DNA of 54,363 nt. Source: Bacillota bacterium (GTDB lineage: Bacteria; Bacillota; Clostridia; Oscillospirales; Acutalibacteraceae). The stretch is taken from the NCBI GenBank assembly GCA_023417635.1, contig JAEZFF010000095.1:1-54363 (forward strand), given 5' to 3'. Both the position numbers and the translations under genes were made by a program. Below are positions 17,310 to 25,405 of the stretch, one piece after another. Below the pieces are notes generated by a model, which worked only from the letters and a program-made list of their open reading frames with translations, ran no database searches and was not told where the DNA came from. How positions within the stretch are numbered: the first letter of the stretch is position 1; every line of letters starts with the position of its first letter.

Positions 17310-18476
17310 ATGGGGGCATTAAAATCGGTGCGCACATACTTTAAAACCGCAGAAAAGGTGTACTGGCTGATTGCTTTGTCAATTTCTGCCTACAGCCTTG
17401 TTTTGCTGAAAACCATTCCAAACTCGGGCAGCGGAAGAAGCTTTTTTGTCACAATGCTTATGGCTGTTCTGCTTGGGTATTTTGGCGCCATAATCATTAC
17501 CATGATCGATTACCATGATATTTCCGCTTTCTGGTATATTATAGCCGGCGGCTGTATCTTTTTAATGTTGTACACATTAAAGTTTGGTGGAGCGGTAACA
17601 AATACCGGCGGCGTTGACGCAAGAGCCTGGATAAAACTTGGCGGGACATCCTTTCAGCCCAGCGAGCTTGTAAAAATTGGATTTATGCTGACTTTTTCCA
17701 AGCACCTTTCCGTGCTGGAAGAAAAGGGCCTCCTAAAGTCGCCGCTTCATATTGCGCTGCTTGGCGTTCATGCATTGATTCCGATTGCCCTCACACACCT
17801 GCAGGGTGACGACGGTGCTGGTATGATTTTCTTTTGCATGTTCCTAGCCATGGCATTCGGCGCGGGAATACAGCTTCGCTATTTTATCGGCCTTTTTGCT
17901 GCATTGGGCGCAGCATTTCCGTTAGCATGGAAATTCGTTCTTGCAGATTATCAGAAGCAAAGGATGCTTGTTGCGTATTATTTGCCCGATAATATCTCGG
18001 AAGCAAGCGACGCTGTGCAGAAATACGGCTGGCAGCAATACCAGGCGCGTACATCCATTGGCAGCGGCGGCCTGCTGGGTCGGGGGCTTAGCAACGGCCC
18101 GCGGGTGAAATCCATGATTGTTCCAGAGCAGGAAAGCGACATGATTTTTTCGGTAGCAGGGGAACAATTGGGCTTAATTGGCTGCTGTCTGCTGATTCTT
18201 CTGCTTTTTCTGCTTCTTTGGCGTACACTCCGCATTGCGCGTAAAAGTCCTGACTTACTTGGCCGTTCCATTTGTATGGGCTTTTTTGGAATGATTGCTG
18301 CGCAGATGGTTTTTAACCTTGGTATGTGTCTTGACCTTCTTCCTGTAATGGGAGTTACTCTTCCATTTTTCAGCGCGGGAGGTTCCTCTGCAGCGTGTTT
18401 GTATTTTGGGTTTGGGTTGGTCGAAAATGTTTTCATGCATCAAATCAATCCAACAAAAGTTTCCATACGATTATAG
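17310..18476 (+). CDS. FtsW/RodA/SpoVE family peptidoglycan polymerase
   Basis: SEDS-family membrane protein of 388 residues that polymerises lipid II, working with a class B penicillin-binding protein. About ten membrane helices are predicted. Family motifs include ARAWIKLGGTSFQPSELVKI, GDDGAGMIFF, and the C-terminal FGMIAAQMVFNLGMCLDLLP followed by GVTLPFFSAGGSSAACLYFG. GAGGTG precedes the ATG. It is a single-gene unit with its own promoter and a strong terminator. Whether it serves elongation (RodA), division (FtsW) or spore cortex (SpoVE) cannot be told from the sequence. Confidence 0.93.
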   Translation: MGALKSVRTYFKTAEKVYWLIALSISAYSLVLLKTIPNSGSGRSFFVTMLMAVLLGYFGAIIITMIDYHDISAFWYIIAGGCIFLMLYTLKFGGAVTNTGGVDARAWIKLGGTSFQPSELVKIGFMLTFSKHLSVLEEKGLLKSPLHIALLGVHALIPIALTHLQGDDGAGMIFFCMFLAMAFGAGIQLRYFIGLFAALGAAFPLAWKFVLADYQKQRMLVAYYLPDNISEASDAVQKYGWQQYQARTSIGSGGLLGRGLSNGPRVKSMIVPEQESDMIFSVAGEQLGLIGCCLLILLLFLLLWRTLRIARKSPDLLGRSICMGFFGMIAAQMVFNLGMCLDLLPVMGVTLPFFSAGGSSAACLYFGFGLVENVFMHQINPTKVSIRL

Positions 18477-18484
18477 AGTAAAAG

Positions 18485-18530
18485 AAAAGGCCGGAGTCCT
18501 GTAAATTTTACAGGACTCCGGCCTTTTTGT
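18485..18530. terminator. Strong bidirectional terminator
   Basis: A 21-bp perfect inverted repeat (18485-18505 with 18507-18527) with A- and T-runs at the two ends. It ends the FtsW/RodA gene on the plus strand and the DUF3006-like gene on the minus strand. Confidence 0.95.
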
Positions 18531-18544
18531 ACTGAATTAATACA

Positions 18545-18712
18545 TTATGCTTTTTGAACGTCGAGGGTCCCAGCCTCATCGTCAACAGTCAATGTGTCGC
18601 CGACAGCCGCACCCTGTGGAAGTTCGGTAATCTGAATAGCAAAGAACTTTTCATCTTTGTCCTGGCAAATGGCGTAAATGCCTTCCATACGTGCAATTTT
18701 CAGTGTTTTCAT
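18545..18712 (-). CDS. DUF3006-like small protein
   Basis: 55-residue protein, MKTLKIARMEGIYAICQDKD at the start and ending TLTVDDEAGTLDVQKA. The pattern is a short beta-rich domain with an early EG(I/D)YA motif, an LPQGAAVGDTL turn and a final strand. It resembles the DUF3006 family, which is typically found beside ComEC-like metallo-beta-lactamase proteins, and the upstream neighbour here is exactly that. AAGGAG lies ten bases before the ATG. Function is unknown; assignment to the family is by pattern and context. Confidence 0.75.
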   Translation of the reverse strand: MKTLKIARMEGIYAICQDKDEKFFAIQITELPQGAAVGDTLTVDDEAGTLDVQKA

Positions 18713-18743
18713 CGATTGATTGCTCCTTACTCTTTGTAATATG

Positions 18744-19676
18744 TTAAGATTTTTCAGTATGAACGGTTATGTGCTTCCCATCAGAAAGAAAAAGAATTGT
18801 GCCGTTAATGTCGGTTCTGTAAACAGATGCTCCGGCATCACTGAGCCGTTTTGAGACTTCCGCTTTTGGCAGATTGTTTGAGTCGCTGCCAACTGAAATG
18901 GCAGCATATTTTGGCTGCACTGCATGCAGAAATTCCAGTGAAGTTGAGGTGCTGCTTCCATGGTGGCCAACCTTCAGAACATCTGCCTTCAGGCTGCGGC
19001 CGGAATCCAGTAAAGTCTGTTCTTCCGGCTTTTCTGCATCGCCTGTCAGTAAAAAAGAAGTGCATCCATAGGTGATTTTCAGGATAATGGAATTATTGTT
19101 TGTGCTGTCACCCGGCTGCAGAGGCCCTAAAACTAAGACAAGAGCTTTCCCTAATGTAAAAGACTCCCCCGCGCGCGGATGAATTTCAGCAATTTTCTTG
19201 GACTTCAAAGCAAGCTGCGTGTTAAGGTATGCAGGAGTTTTTGGAATGAGCTTCTTCGGCAGCCAAGGACAAAAATAACGCTTTACTTTAAAATTTTCTA
19301 CTACCGTTTTCAGCCCGCCGATATGGTCATCATCCGGGTGAGTATTTACCATGCAGTCAAGAGCCGCGATATTTCGGTTCCGCAGGTAAGAAACAATGTC
19401 GCCGCCGCTTTCTGCCTTTCCACCATCCACAAGCAGGCAGTGATGGCTGCATTCAACAAGGATGCTGTCAGCTTTGCCTACATTCAGAACATGAAGGGAA
19501 AAAGGCGCACTGTCGGCACAGTCGGAAAAATTACCAAGGCCGCAGAAACGGAAGATTCTGTGCCAGTTTGCTTCAGCGCCTCCGGGAAGGAAGAATACAG
19601 TAAGCCAAAAAAGAAAAACGGCGGCAAGAAGAATGCAGCAGCGAATTCTGCGAATCTGAGCGCTTTTCTTTTTCAT
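18744..19676 (-). CDS. ComEC-like metallo-beta-lactamase-fold hydrolase
   Basis: 310-residue protein with one N-terminal membrane anchor (about 12-31) and then a metallo-beta-lactamase domain like the C-terminal part of ComEC. Motifs: LNVGKADSILVE, LLVDGGK, NTHPDDDHIGGL for metal binding, LLTGDAEKPEE, and KVGHHGSSTSTS. The domain should face outside the membrane, and the fold suggests a nuclease or phosphodiesterase; the substrate is unknown. The start overlaps the ftsK stop by four bases (ATGA). It lacks the ComEC channel domain, so it is not itself a DNA-uptake channel. Confidence 0.88.
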   Translation of the reverse strand: MKKKSAQIRRIRCCILLAAVFLFWLTVFFLPGGAEANWHRIFRFCGLGNFSDCADSAPFSLHVLNVGKADSILVECSHHCLLVDGGKAESGGDIVSYLRNRNIAALDCMVNTHPDDDHIGGLKTVVENFKVKRYFCPWLPKKLIPKTPAYLNTQLALKSKKIAEIHPRAGESFTLGKALVLVLGPLQPGDSTNNNSIILKITYGCTSFLLTGDAEKPEEQTLLDSGRSLKADVLKVGHHGSSTSTSLEFLHAVQPKYAAISVGSDSNNLPKAEVSKRLSDAGASVYRTDINGTILFLSDGKHITVHTEKS

Positions 19677-22246
19677 TCGGAACTGCTGCCATGACTTTGA
19701 GTAGGCGAGTCGGCTTTCTGCATATTCATTTCAAGCCATTGCTGGTAAGTAATCAGTATCTGCCTGGGCTTTGAGCCATCGCGCGGACCGATAATGCCCA
19801 TCTGCTCCATCTGATCAATCAGCCTGCCGGCACGTGCATAGCCAAGGCGCAGGCGCCGCTGCAAAAGGGAAGTGGAAGCTTGCCCGCAGTCTACCACGCA
19901 TTTAATGGCGTCTGGCATCATTGGGTCGGTGTCATCATTCATTTCGGAATTTCGATCATCCTTACTATTTCCTTCTACTGTATTCTTTTCAATTTCCTCC
20001 GCAATATTTTTACTGTAGTCTGCTTCCTGCGATTTTTTGATAAAGTTGACAATGGACTCAATTTCGCTGTCACTTACAAAACAGCCTTGTATCCGTTTCG
20101 GCTTCTGTGAGCCGACGGGGGAAAAGAGCATATCGCCGTGCCCTAGCAGTTTTTCCGCGCCGCCCATGTCAAGAATTGTACGGGAGTCCACTTGGGACGA
20201 AACGGAAAACGCTATGCGGCTCGGGATATTTGCCTTGATAATACCGGTAATAACATCTACGGATGGGCGCTGCGTTGCAATCACAAGGTGCATACCAGCG
20301 GCTCGTGCCATCTGTGCCAGACGGCAGATAGCGTCTTCCACATCGTTTGGTGCGGCCATCATCAGGTCGGCTAACTCATCAATGATAATGACAATCTGCG
20401 GCATTTTTTCCATTGGCTGGCCATCTTCCGTTTGGTAATCACGGGAAGCGGCAAGCGCATTGTAGGCTGTTAAGTCACGCACACTGTTTGCAGCAAAAGT
20501 TTTGTAACGGTTCAGCATTTCGGTTACGGCCCAGCTCAAAGCACCGGCTGCTTTATGTGGGTCGGTAACAACCGGAACAAGCAACTGTGGAATTCCGTTG
20601 TAGATACCAAGTTCAACGACTTTCGGGTCAATCATCAGAAAACGGACGTCTTCCGGGGTAGATTTGTAAAGCAGACTAATAATCATGGAGTTAATGCAAA
20701 CCGATTTACCTGATCCGGTTGCCCCAGCAATCAAAAGGTGAGGCATTTTTGCCAAGTCGGCGATTGCGACATCACCGGCGATGTCGCGCCCAAGCGCTAC
20801 CGTTAGGTTGCTTTTAGAAGAAGTAAAACTATTGCTTTCCACGAGGTCGCGCATACGGACGATGGTCGTTTTTTTGTTTGGAACCTCAATCCCAACAGCT
20901 GCTTTACCGGGAATTGGCGCTTCAATGCGGATTCCGGCAGTGGCAAGGTTCATTGAGAGGTCATCCGAAAGGTTTGTAATCTTGCTGATTTTAACGCCAG
21001 CGGCAGGTTGAAGCGCGTACTGAGTAACAGCCGGGCCGCGGCTGTAACCGAGAAAAGTAGTCTGTACGCCGAAGCTTTTCAGCGTATCAACGAGCCTTCG
21101 GCCGTTTGTCTGGATTTCACTGACAATGTCCTGTTCGCTTAGCTCCCTTGTCGTTTCGAGCATGGTAATTGGCGGAGTATGGTATTTCCCGTCGTCAGCA
21201 GGCTCTTCAGAAGCGGAGGCTTTGCATACAGCCGGTGGTACAGCAACCGGTGCAGCCTTCTCGTGTTTGCAGTTCTGTACAGGAGCGGCGGCCGTTTCCA
21301 GTATACTTGCCGGCTGTTCTTCCGGCTCGTTTTCCGGAAGCGGCGATTCGGTTTTTGCATCAGTTGGTTTGCTTTCCGTTACTGCCGTTGAAGCTGAAAC
21401 TGTTTCAGGCTGTGGCTTTTGACCAATGAAAAAAACTTTTTTCAGCCGTTCGAGCTTTTCATTTTTCTTTGGCTTTTCTGGTGCTTTCGCGGAGGATGGC
21501 GTCGGGTGGGATGGCATCTTATCGTCGCCAAGCGGAACATCTATTTCACTGTTTTGACGGTTTAGTTCAATTTGGCGGCGTGCTCTGGCTGCATTAATAT
21601 TGGTTACAACTGCATCAGCCGGTTTCGTAAGGGTGTGAAAAAATTGTACTAAGGTTGTACCAGTCAGAATCATAATTGCAACGAAAAGGGCCAGCACAAG
21701 AAAAATTCTGGAGCCAAGAAGGCTCAGAGCCACCGCCAGAGGAATTCCAAGCAAGCCACCAAAAAGGCCGGAATCGGTATGCAGTGTATTATTACCATAC
21801 AGTTCGATAAGCTTTTTAGAATAGTCTTTGAGAGGAACGGTTTCAGAAGATGAAAAAGCATAAACGGTTGCGCAAAATAAAGTAATAATGATAACCATCA
21901 GTGCAATTTTTGCGGCCGGATGTTCCGTCTGTTTTTCCAATGCGGTAACGATAGATATGTAAAGAAGAAGAATAGGCCATAAAATAGCACAGTTCCCAAA
22001 CAGGCCAAGCAGAACGTTATGGAACCAGAGCCAGACATTGTTACCAGCAATTAAAATAAAGCAGGCCATAAGAAGTGCCGCCGCAAACTGAATTACGGCG
22101 TACCTCTGGCTTCGCTGCCGGGCAGCCTGAACAGCCTGTGCATTGGAAAGGGCGGAAGCTGATTTGCGGCCCTTCTTGCTCCGTGCGGCAGAGCCCTTTG
22201 TAGAAGAAGCTGCCTTCGGTTTTGATTTCCTGCTTTTTTTTGCCAT
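19673..22246 (-). CDS. ftsK: DNA translocase FtsK/SpoIIIE
   Basis: Hexameric DNA pump that clears chromosomes from the closing septum, including the sporulation septum. It has 857 residues. An N-terminal basic tail and about four membrane helices (about 52-203) are followed by a low-complexity linker (about 205-365). The motor domain has Walker A GATGSGKS at about 508-515 and Walker B VIIIDELADLM. The C-terminal gamma winged helix begins near DPMMPDAIKCVVDCGQAS, with RRLRLGYARAGRLID. I chose the ATG at 22246 after AAGGTGAT. It follows tepA, as in Bacillus. Confidence 0.96.
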   Translation of the reverse strand: MAKKSRKSKPKAASSTKGSAARSKKGRKSASALSNAQAVQAARQRSQRYAVIQFAAALLMACFILIAGNNVWLWFHNVLLGLFGNCAILWPILLLYISIVTALEKQTEHPAAKIALMVIIITLFCATVYAFSSSETVPLKDYSKKLIELYGNNTLHTDSGLFGGLLGIPLAVALSLLGSRIFLVLALFVAIMILTGTTLVQFFHTLTKPADAVVTNINAARARRQIELNRQNSEIDVPLGDDKMPSHPTPSSAKAPEKPKKNEKLERLKKVFFIGQKPQPETVSASTAVTESKPTDAKTESPLPENEPEEQPASILETAAAPVQNCKHEKAAPVAVPPAVCKASASEEPADDGKYHTPPITMLETTRELSEQDIVSEIQTNGRRLVDTLKSFGVQTTFLGYSRGPAVTQYALQPAAGVKISKITNLSDDLSMNLATAGIRIEAPIPGKAAVGIEVPNKKTTIVRMRDLVESNSFTSSKSNLTVALGRDIAGDVAIADLAKMPHLLIAGATGSGKSVCINSMIISLLYKSTPEDVRFLMIDPKVVELGIYNGIPQLLVPVVTDPHKAAGALSWAVTEMLNRYKTFAANSVRDLTAYNALAASRDYQTEDGQPMEKMPQIVIIIDELADLMMAAPNDVEDAICRLAQMARAAGMHLVIATQRPSVDVITGIIKANIPSRIAFSVSSQVDSRTILDMGGAEKLLGHGDMLFSPVGSQKPKRIQGCFVSDSEIESIVNFIKKSQEADYSKNIAEEIEKNTVEGNSKDDRNSEMNDDTDPMMPDAIKCVVDCGQASTSLLQRRLRLGYARAGRLIDQMEQMGIIGPRDGSKPRQILITYQQWLEMNMQKADSPTQSHGSSSE

Positions 22247-22277
22247 GGTATGTATCACCTTTCGGTCAAAATAAAAT

Positions 22278-22317
22278 ATGCTCTTTCAAAGAGTATGCCG
22301 CCGGGCCAGCCGGCCCG
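22278..22317 (-). repeat. Two hairpins between tepA and ftsK
   Basis: Read on the minus strand, a GC-rich hairpin (CGGGCC-AGCC-GGCCCG, plus coordinates 22302-22317) is followed by an A/T-rich inverted repeat (22278-22296, nine-base arms, one wobble) and then a T-rich run. It could be a weak terminator or processing site within the operon. Confidence 0.5.
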
Positions 22318-22333
22318 TACGGCAAGAAACGGC

Positions 22334-23107
22334 TTAGTCTTTATTGGCTGGCTTTTTTAAGGATTTGAAATGGGGACTTTGTGCAGACCCTTTTGCCCTT
22401 TTTTCTCGGTCTTCATCAATCATAGCATACAGGCAGTCTATTGCATCAGAAAGATTCCCGAGGGAATCAATCAAGCCCTCTTTCACGGCCTGCGGCCCGT
22501 CCAAAACGGAGCCAACGTCAAGCACAAGTTCTTTTGTATTCATGGAAAGATCGTCCAAACGCTCCGGAGAGATTTTTGAATGGTCTGTAATAAATTTTGA
22601 GATGCGTTTCTGCATCCGTTCAAAATAATCCATCGTCTGCGGAACGCCAAGCATTAAGCCATTCATTCGTACTGGGTGAATGGTCATAGTTGCACTTGGA
22701 ACAATAAAAGAGTGTTTTGCTGCTACGGCAAGCGGCACACCAATGGAATGGCCGCCCCCCAGCACAATGGAAACGGTAGGTTTCCGCATACCTGCAATCA
22801 GTTCAGCCAGTGCAAGACCAGCTTCTACATCGCCGCCGACGGTATTTAAAATAACAAGCAAGCCGTCAATGTCAGGAGATTCTTCAATGGCAATCAGCTG
22901 AGGAATCACATGTTCGTATTTTGTGGTCTTGTCCTGGGAAGGAAGAATTGTATGGCCTTCTATTTGCCCAATAATTGTCAGGCAGTGAATCAGGTGATTT
23001 TCGTTGCCTGTTATAATAGAGCCTGAGTCAACAATCCGCTGCTGTGAGTTTTGGCTGCCTTTGTCTGCGGAACTTTTTTCCGTTTCGCTGTCGGTATTGT
23101 CTTTCAT
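22334..23107 (-). CDS. tepA: TepA-like ClpP-fold serine protease
   Basis: ClpP-superfamily protease of the TepA (YmfB) type, in Bacillus linked to spore-protein processing and protein export. It has 257 residues. The fold is recognisable from LLVILNTVGGDVEAGLALAE. The likely nucleophile is Ser121 in LGGGHSIGVPLA, and His144 in TMTIHPVRMNG is the likely base. The ATG at 23107 has GGGGG upstream; the first ATG of the reading frame lies earlier but lacks a site. Position directly upstream of ftsK/spoIIIE matches the Bacillus arrangement. Confidence 0.88.
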   Translation of the reverse strand: MKDNTDSETEKSSADKGSQNSQQRIVDSGSIITGNENHLIHCLTIIGQIEGHTILPSQDKTTKYEHVIPQLIAIEESPDIDGLLVILNTVGGDVEAGLALAELIAGMRKPTVSIVLGGGHSIGVPLAVAAKHSFIVPSATMTIHPVRMNGLMLGVPQTMDYFERMQKRISKFITDHSKISPERLDDLSMNTKELVLDVGSVLDGPQAVKEGLIDSLGNLSDAIDCLYAMIDEDREKRAKGSAQSPHFKSLKKPANKD

Positions 23108-23213
23108 GAGAAGCATACCCCCAATGTTTTTATGTTTCCATTTGAAAGCAGAAAACATACGCAAAGGGCAAAAAATGATTTAGCGCCGCAGCAGAATGAA
23201 ACAGTTTTCTTTC

Positions 23214-23242
23214 ATTATAGCATCCGCCGCTGTGTTCATCAA
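23214..23242 (-). promoter_or_regulatory. Promoter of tepA-ftsK
   Basis: Minus-strand TTGATG (23242-23237) and TATAAT (23219-23214), 17-base spacer. The -10 is perfect and the -35 is moderate. Confidence 0.6.
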
Positions 23243-23288
23243 GAAATTTACTGTCGACAAAAAATATTCCGTTTCCATTCCTTTTCAA

Positions 23289-23306
23289 ATGTTAAGAGAT
23301 TGACAA
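23289..23306 (+). promoter_or_regulatory. Rex operator (predicted)
   Basis: ATGTTAA-GAGA-TTGACAA matches the clostridial Rex consensus TTGTTAA-N4-TTAACAA at 12 of 14 defined positions. It covers the whole -35 box of the acn promoter, and rex is the third gene of the operon. The core also reads as a 15-base odd palindrome (GAGATTG-A-CAATCTC, 23296-23310), so another regulator could bind there. Confidence 0.65.
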
Positions 23307-23328
23307 TCTCAAATTTTTAATACATAAT
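23300..23328 (+). promoter_or_regulatory. Promoter of acn-icd-rex
   Basis: Perfect TTGACA (23300-23305), 17-base spacer, CATAAT (23323-23328). The leader to the acn start is about 110 bases. Confidence 0.8.
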
Positions 23329-23443
23329 AAGTAATATCTTTCTGGCATTGACGAGAAAATGAAATGTCGTATCGAAAAAAATTCATAAATTCATAAATTA
23401 TATTAATAAATCAATATTGGCGTAAAAGGGAGTGGAATTTAAA

Positions 23444-25384
23444 ATGGGATTGACGTTAGTTCAAAAAATCATAAAAAAGCATCTTGTAAGCGGAGAAATG
23501 AAAGCTGGCAGTGAAATAGGCCTTCACATAGACCAGACTCTTACACAAGATGCCACCGGTACGATGGCGTATATCGAATTTGAAGCCATGGGTATTCCGC
23601 GCGTCAAAACCGAGCGCTCTGTTGCTTATGTTGACCACAACACACTTCAGTCCGGGTTTGAAAACGCGGACGACCATCGTTTTATTCAGTCGGAAGCCAA
23701 AAAACATGGCATTTATTTTTCACGGCCTGGCAACGGCATCTGCCACCAGCTGCATCTGGAACGTTTCGGTATTCCCGGAAAAACACTCATTGGCTCTGAC
23801 AGCCACACTCCAACGGGCGGCGGTATTGGTATGCTGGCTATGGGTGCCGGCGGCCTTGATGTTGCAGTAGCTATGGGCGGCGGGCCATATTATATTAATA
23901 TGCCAAAAATTCTTCGAATCGAACTGAGCGGGCAGCTGCCTGCGTGGGTTGGTGCGAAAGACGTTATTCTGGAAATTCTTCGCCGTCTTTCCGTGAAGGG
24001 CGGAGTCGGAAAAGCAATCGAATACAGTGGGGAAGGCGTGAAGAGCCTTACTGTGCCGGAACGCGCAACCATCACGAATATGGGTGCCGAACTTGGTGCA
24101 ACAACTTCCATTTTTCCTTCGGATGAAGTGACACGCCAGTTTTTAGAAGCTCAGGGGCGCGGTTCTGATTGGACAGAACTTCAGCCGGATGCGGATGCCG
24201 AGTATGACGAAACACTTCAGCTTGACCTTTCCAAACTGCAGCCAATGGCTGCCTGTCCGCATAGCCCTGATGCAGTAAAGACTGTGGAAGCGATTGGCCC
24301 GATTTCGATTGACCAGGTCTGCATCGGTTCCTGCACAAATTCTTCTTACCGCGACCTGATGCGAGTGGCTTCTATGCTGAGAGGGAAGACCATCAATCCG
24401 AATGTAAGCCTTACAATTTCACCGGGCTCCAGGCAGGTTTACCATATGCTTGCCAGTAACGGTGCTTTGGCAGATTTAATTGATGCAGGTGCCCGGATAC
24501 TGGAATGTGCCTGTGGACCCTGCATTGGTATGGGGCAGGCACCGAATTCGGCCGGAATCTCCCTTCGCACCTTTAACCGTAATTTTCTTGGCCGCTCGGG
24601 AACGGCAGACGCAAAAATTTACCTTGTAAGCCCCGAAACTGCCGCGGCTTCTGCTGTAGCAGGGGTTTTAACTGATCCACGGACTCTTGGCCCGGAAGAA
24701 CCGATTGCAATGCCGGAACATTTCGACATTGACGACAATATGATTTTGCCACCGGCGTCCCCGGAAGAAGCATCAAAAGTTGAAATTCTCCGTGGGCCCA
24801 ATATTAAGGAATTTCCGAAGACTTCGCCGCTGCCAAAAGATATTTATGCAAAGGCGCTGCTGAAAGTCGGCGACAACATCACGACCGACCATATTATGCC
24901 TGCAGGCACAAAAATTTTGCCGTACCGCTCAAATATCCCGTATATGTCGCAGTTCTGCTTTACGGTATGCGACAAGGCATTTCCGGAACGCTGCAAGCAG
25001 TATACAAAGGGAATTATTATAGGCGGTTCCAACTATGGTCAGGGCTCATCCCGTGAACACGCGGCTCTTGTGCCGCTTTACCTTGGCATTCAGGCGGTCA
25101 TTGCCAAGAGCTTTGCAAGAATCCACTGCGCAAACCTAGCAAATGCAGGAATCCTGCCGCTGGTGTTTAAAAATGAAAACGACTATAACGCCATTGACCA
25201 GATGGATGACTTGGAGCTGACCGGCATACGCGCCTGCATTGAGCAGAACAGCAAAATCATGCTGTATGACCGTACAAAAGACACTGCTTTTGAAGTTCAA
25301 AATGTTTTGAGCGAACGCCAGCGCAAGATTTTACTTGCTGGTGGGCTGCTGGACTATACCAGAGAACAAGGCAAAAATTCCTGA
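23444..25384 (+). CDS. acn: Aconitate hydratase
   Basis: 4Fe-4S enzyme converting citrate to isocitrate. It has 646 residues, the compact single-chain type of many Clostridia rather than the 900-residue AcnA. Cluster cysteines are in CIGSCTNSSY and CACGPCIGMGQ. SDSHTPTGGGIGMLAMGAGG is the N-terminal active-site region. The swivel domain with YGQGSSREHAALVPLYLG is near the C-terminus. I chose the ATG at 23444, downstream of AAGGGAG; the GTG 12 bases earlier abuts that site. It is followed seven bases later by the icd frame. No citrate synthase is nearby. Confidence 0.95.
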   Translation: MGLTLVQKIIKKHLVSGEMKAGSEIGLHIDQTLTQDATGTMAYIEFEAMGIPRVKTERSVAYVDHNTLQSGFENADDHRFIQSEAKKHGIYFSRPGNGICHQLHLERFGIPGKTLIGSDSHTPTGGGIGMLAMGAGGLDVAVAMGGGPYYINMPKILRIELSGQLPAWVGAKDVILEILRRLSVKGGVGKAIEYSGEGVKSLTVPERATITNMGAELGATTSIFPSDEVTRQFLEAQGRGSDWTELQPDADAEYDETLQLDLSKLQPMAACPHSPDAVKTVEAIGPISIDQVCIGSCTNSSYRDLMRVASMLRGKTINPNVSLTISPGSRQVYHMLASNGALADLIDAGARILECACGPCIGMGQAPNSAGISLRTFNRNFLGRSGTADAKIYLVSPETAAASAVAGVLTDPRTLGPEEPIAMPEHFDIDDNMILPPASPEEASKVEILRGPNIKEFPKTSPLPKDIYAKALLKVGDNITTDHIMPAGTKILPYRSNIPYMSQFCFTVCDKAFPERCKQYTKGIIIGGSNYGQGSSREHAALVPLYLGIQAVIAKSFARIHCANLANAGILPLVFKNENDYNAIDQMDDLELTGIRACIEQNSKIMLYDRTKDTAFEVQNVLSERQRKILLAGGLLDYTREQGKNS

Positions 25385-25405
25385 GCAGGGATGGAGGGAG
25401 AAAAG

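Larger units (their letters stand above)
23108..23443. other. Divergent control region between tepA and acn
   Basis: 336 bases without a gene. It holds the tepA promoter, the acn promoter with an overlapping Rex operator, and an A/T-rich acn leader. The leader contains a tandem ATTCATAA repeat (about 23389-23405). No terminator or small ORF worth calling was seen. Confidence 0.8.

Noticed and set aside
23389..23415. CcpC-type site (ATAA-N7-TTAT) in the acn leader
   Set aside because: The A/T-rich tandem repeat gives ATAA and TTAT only at nine-base spacing and lies downstream of the promoter, so the match is weak.
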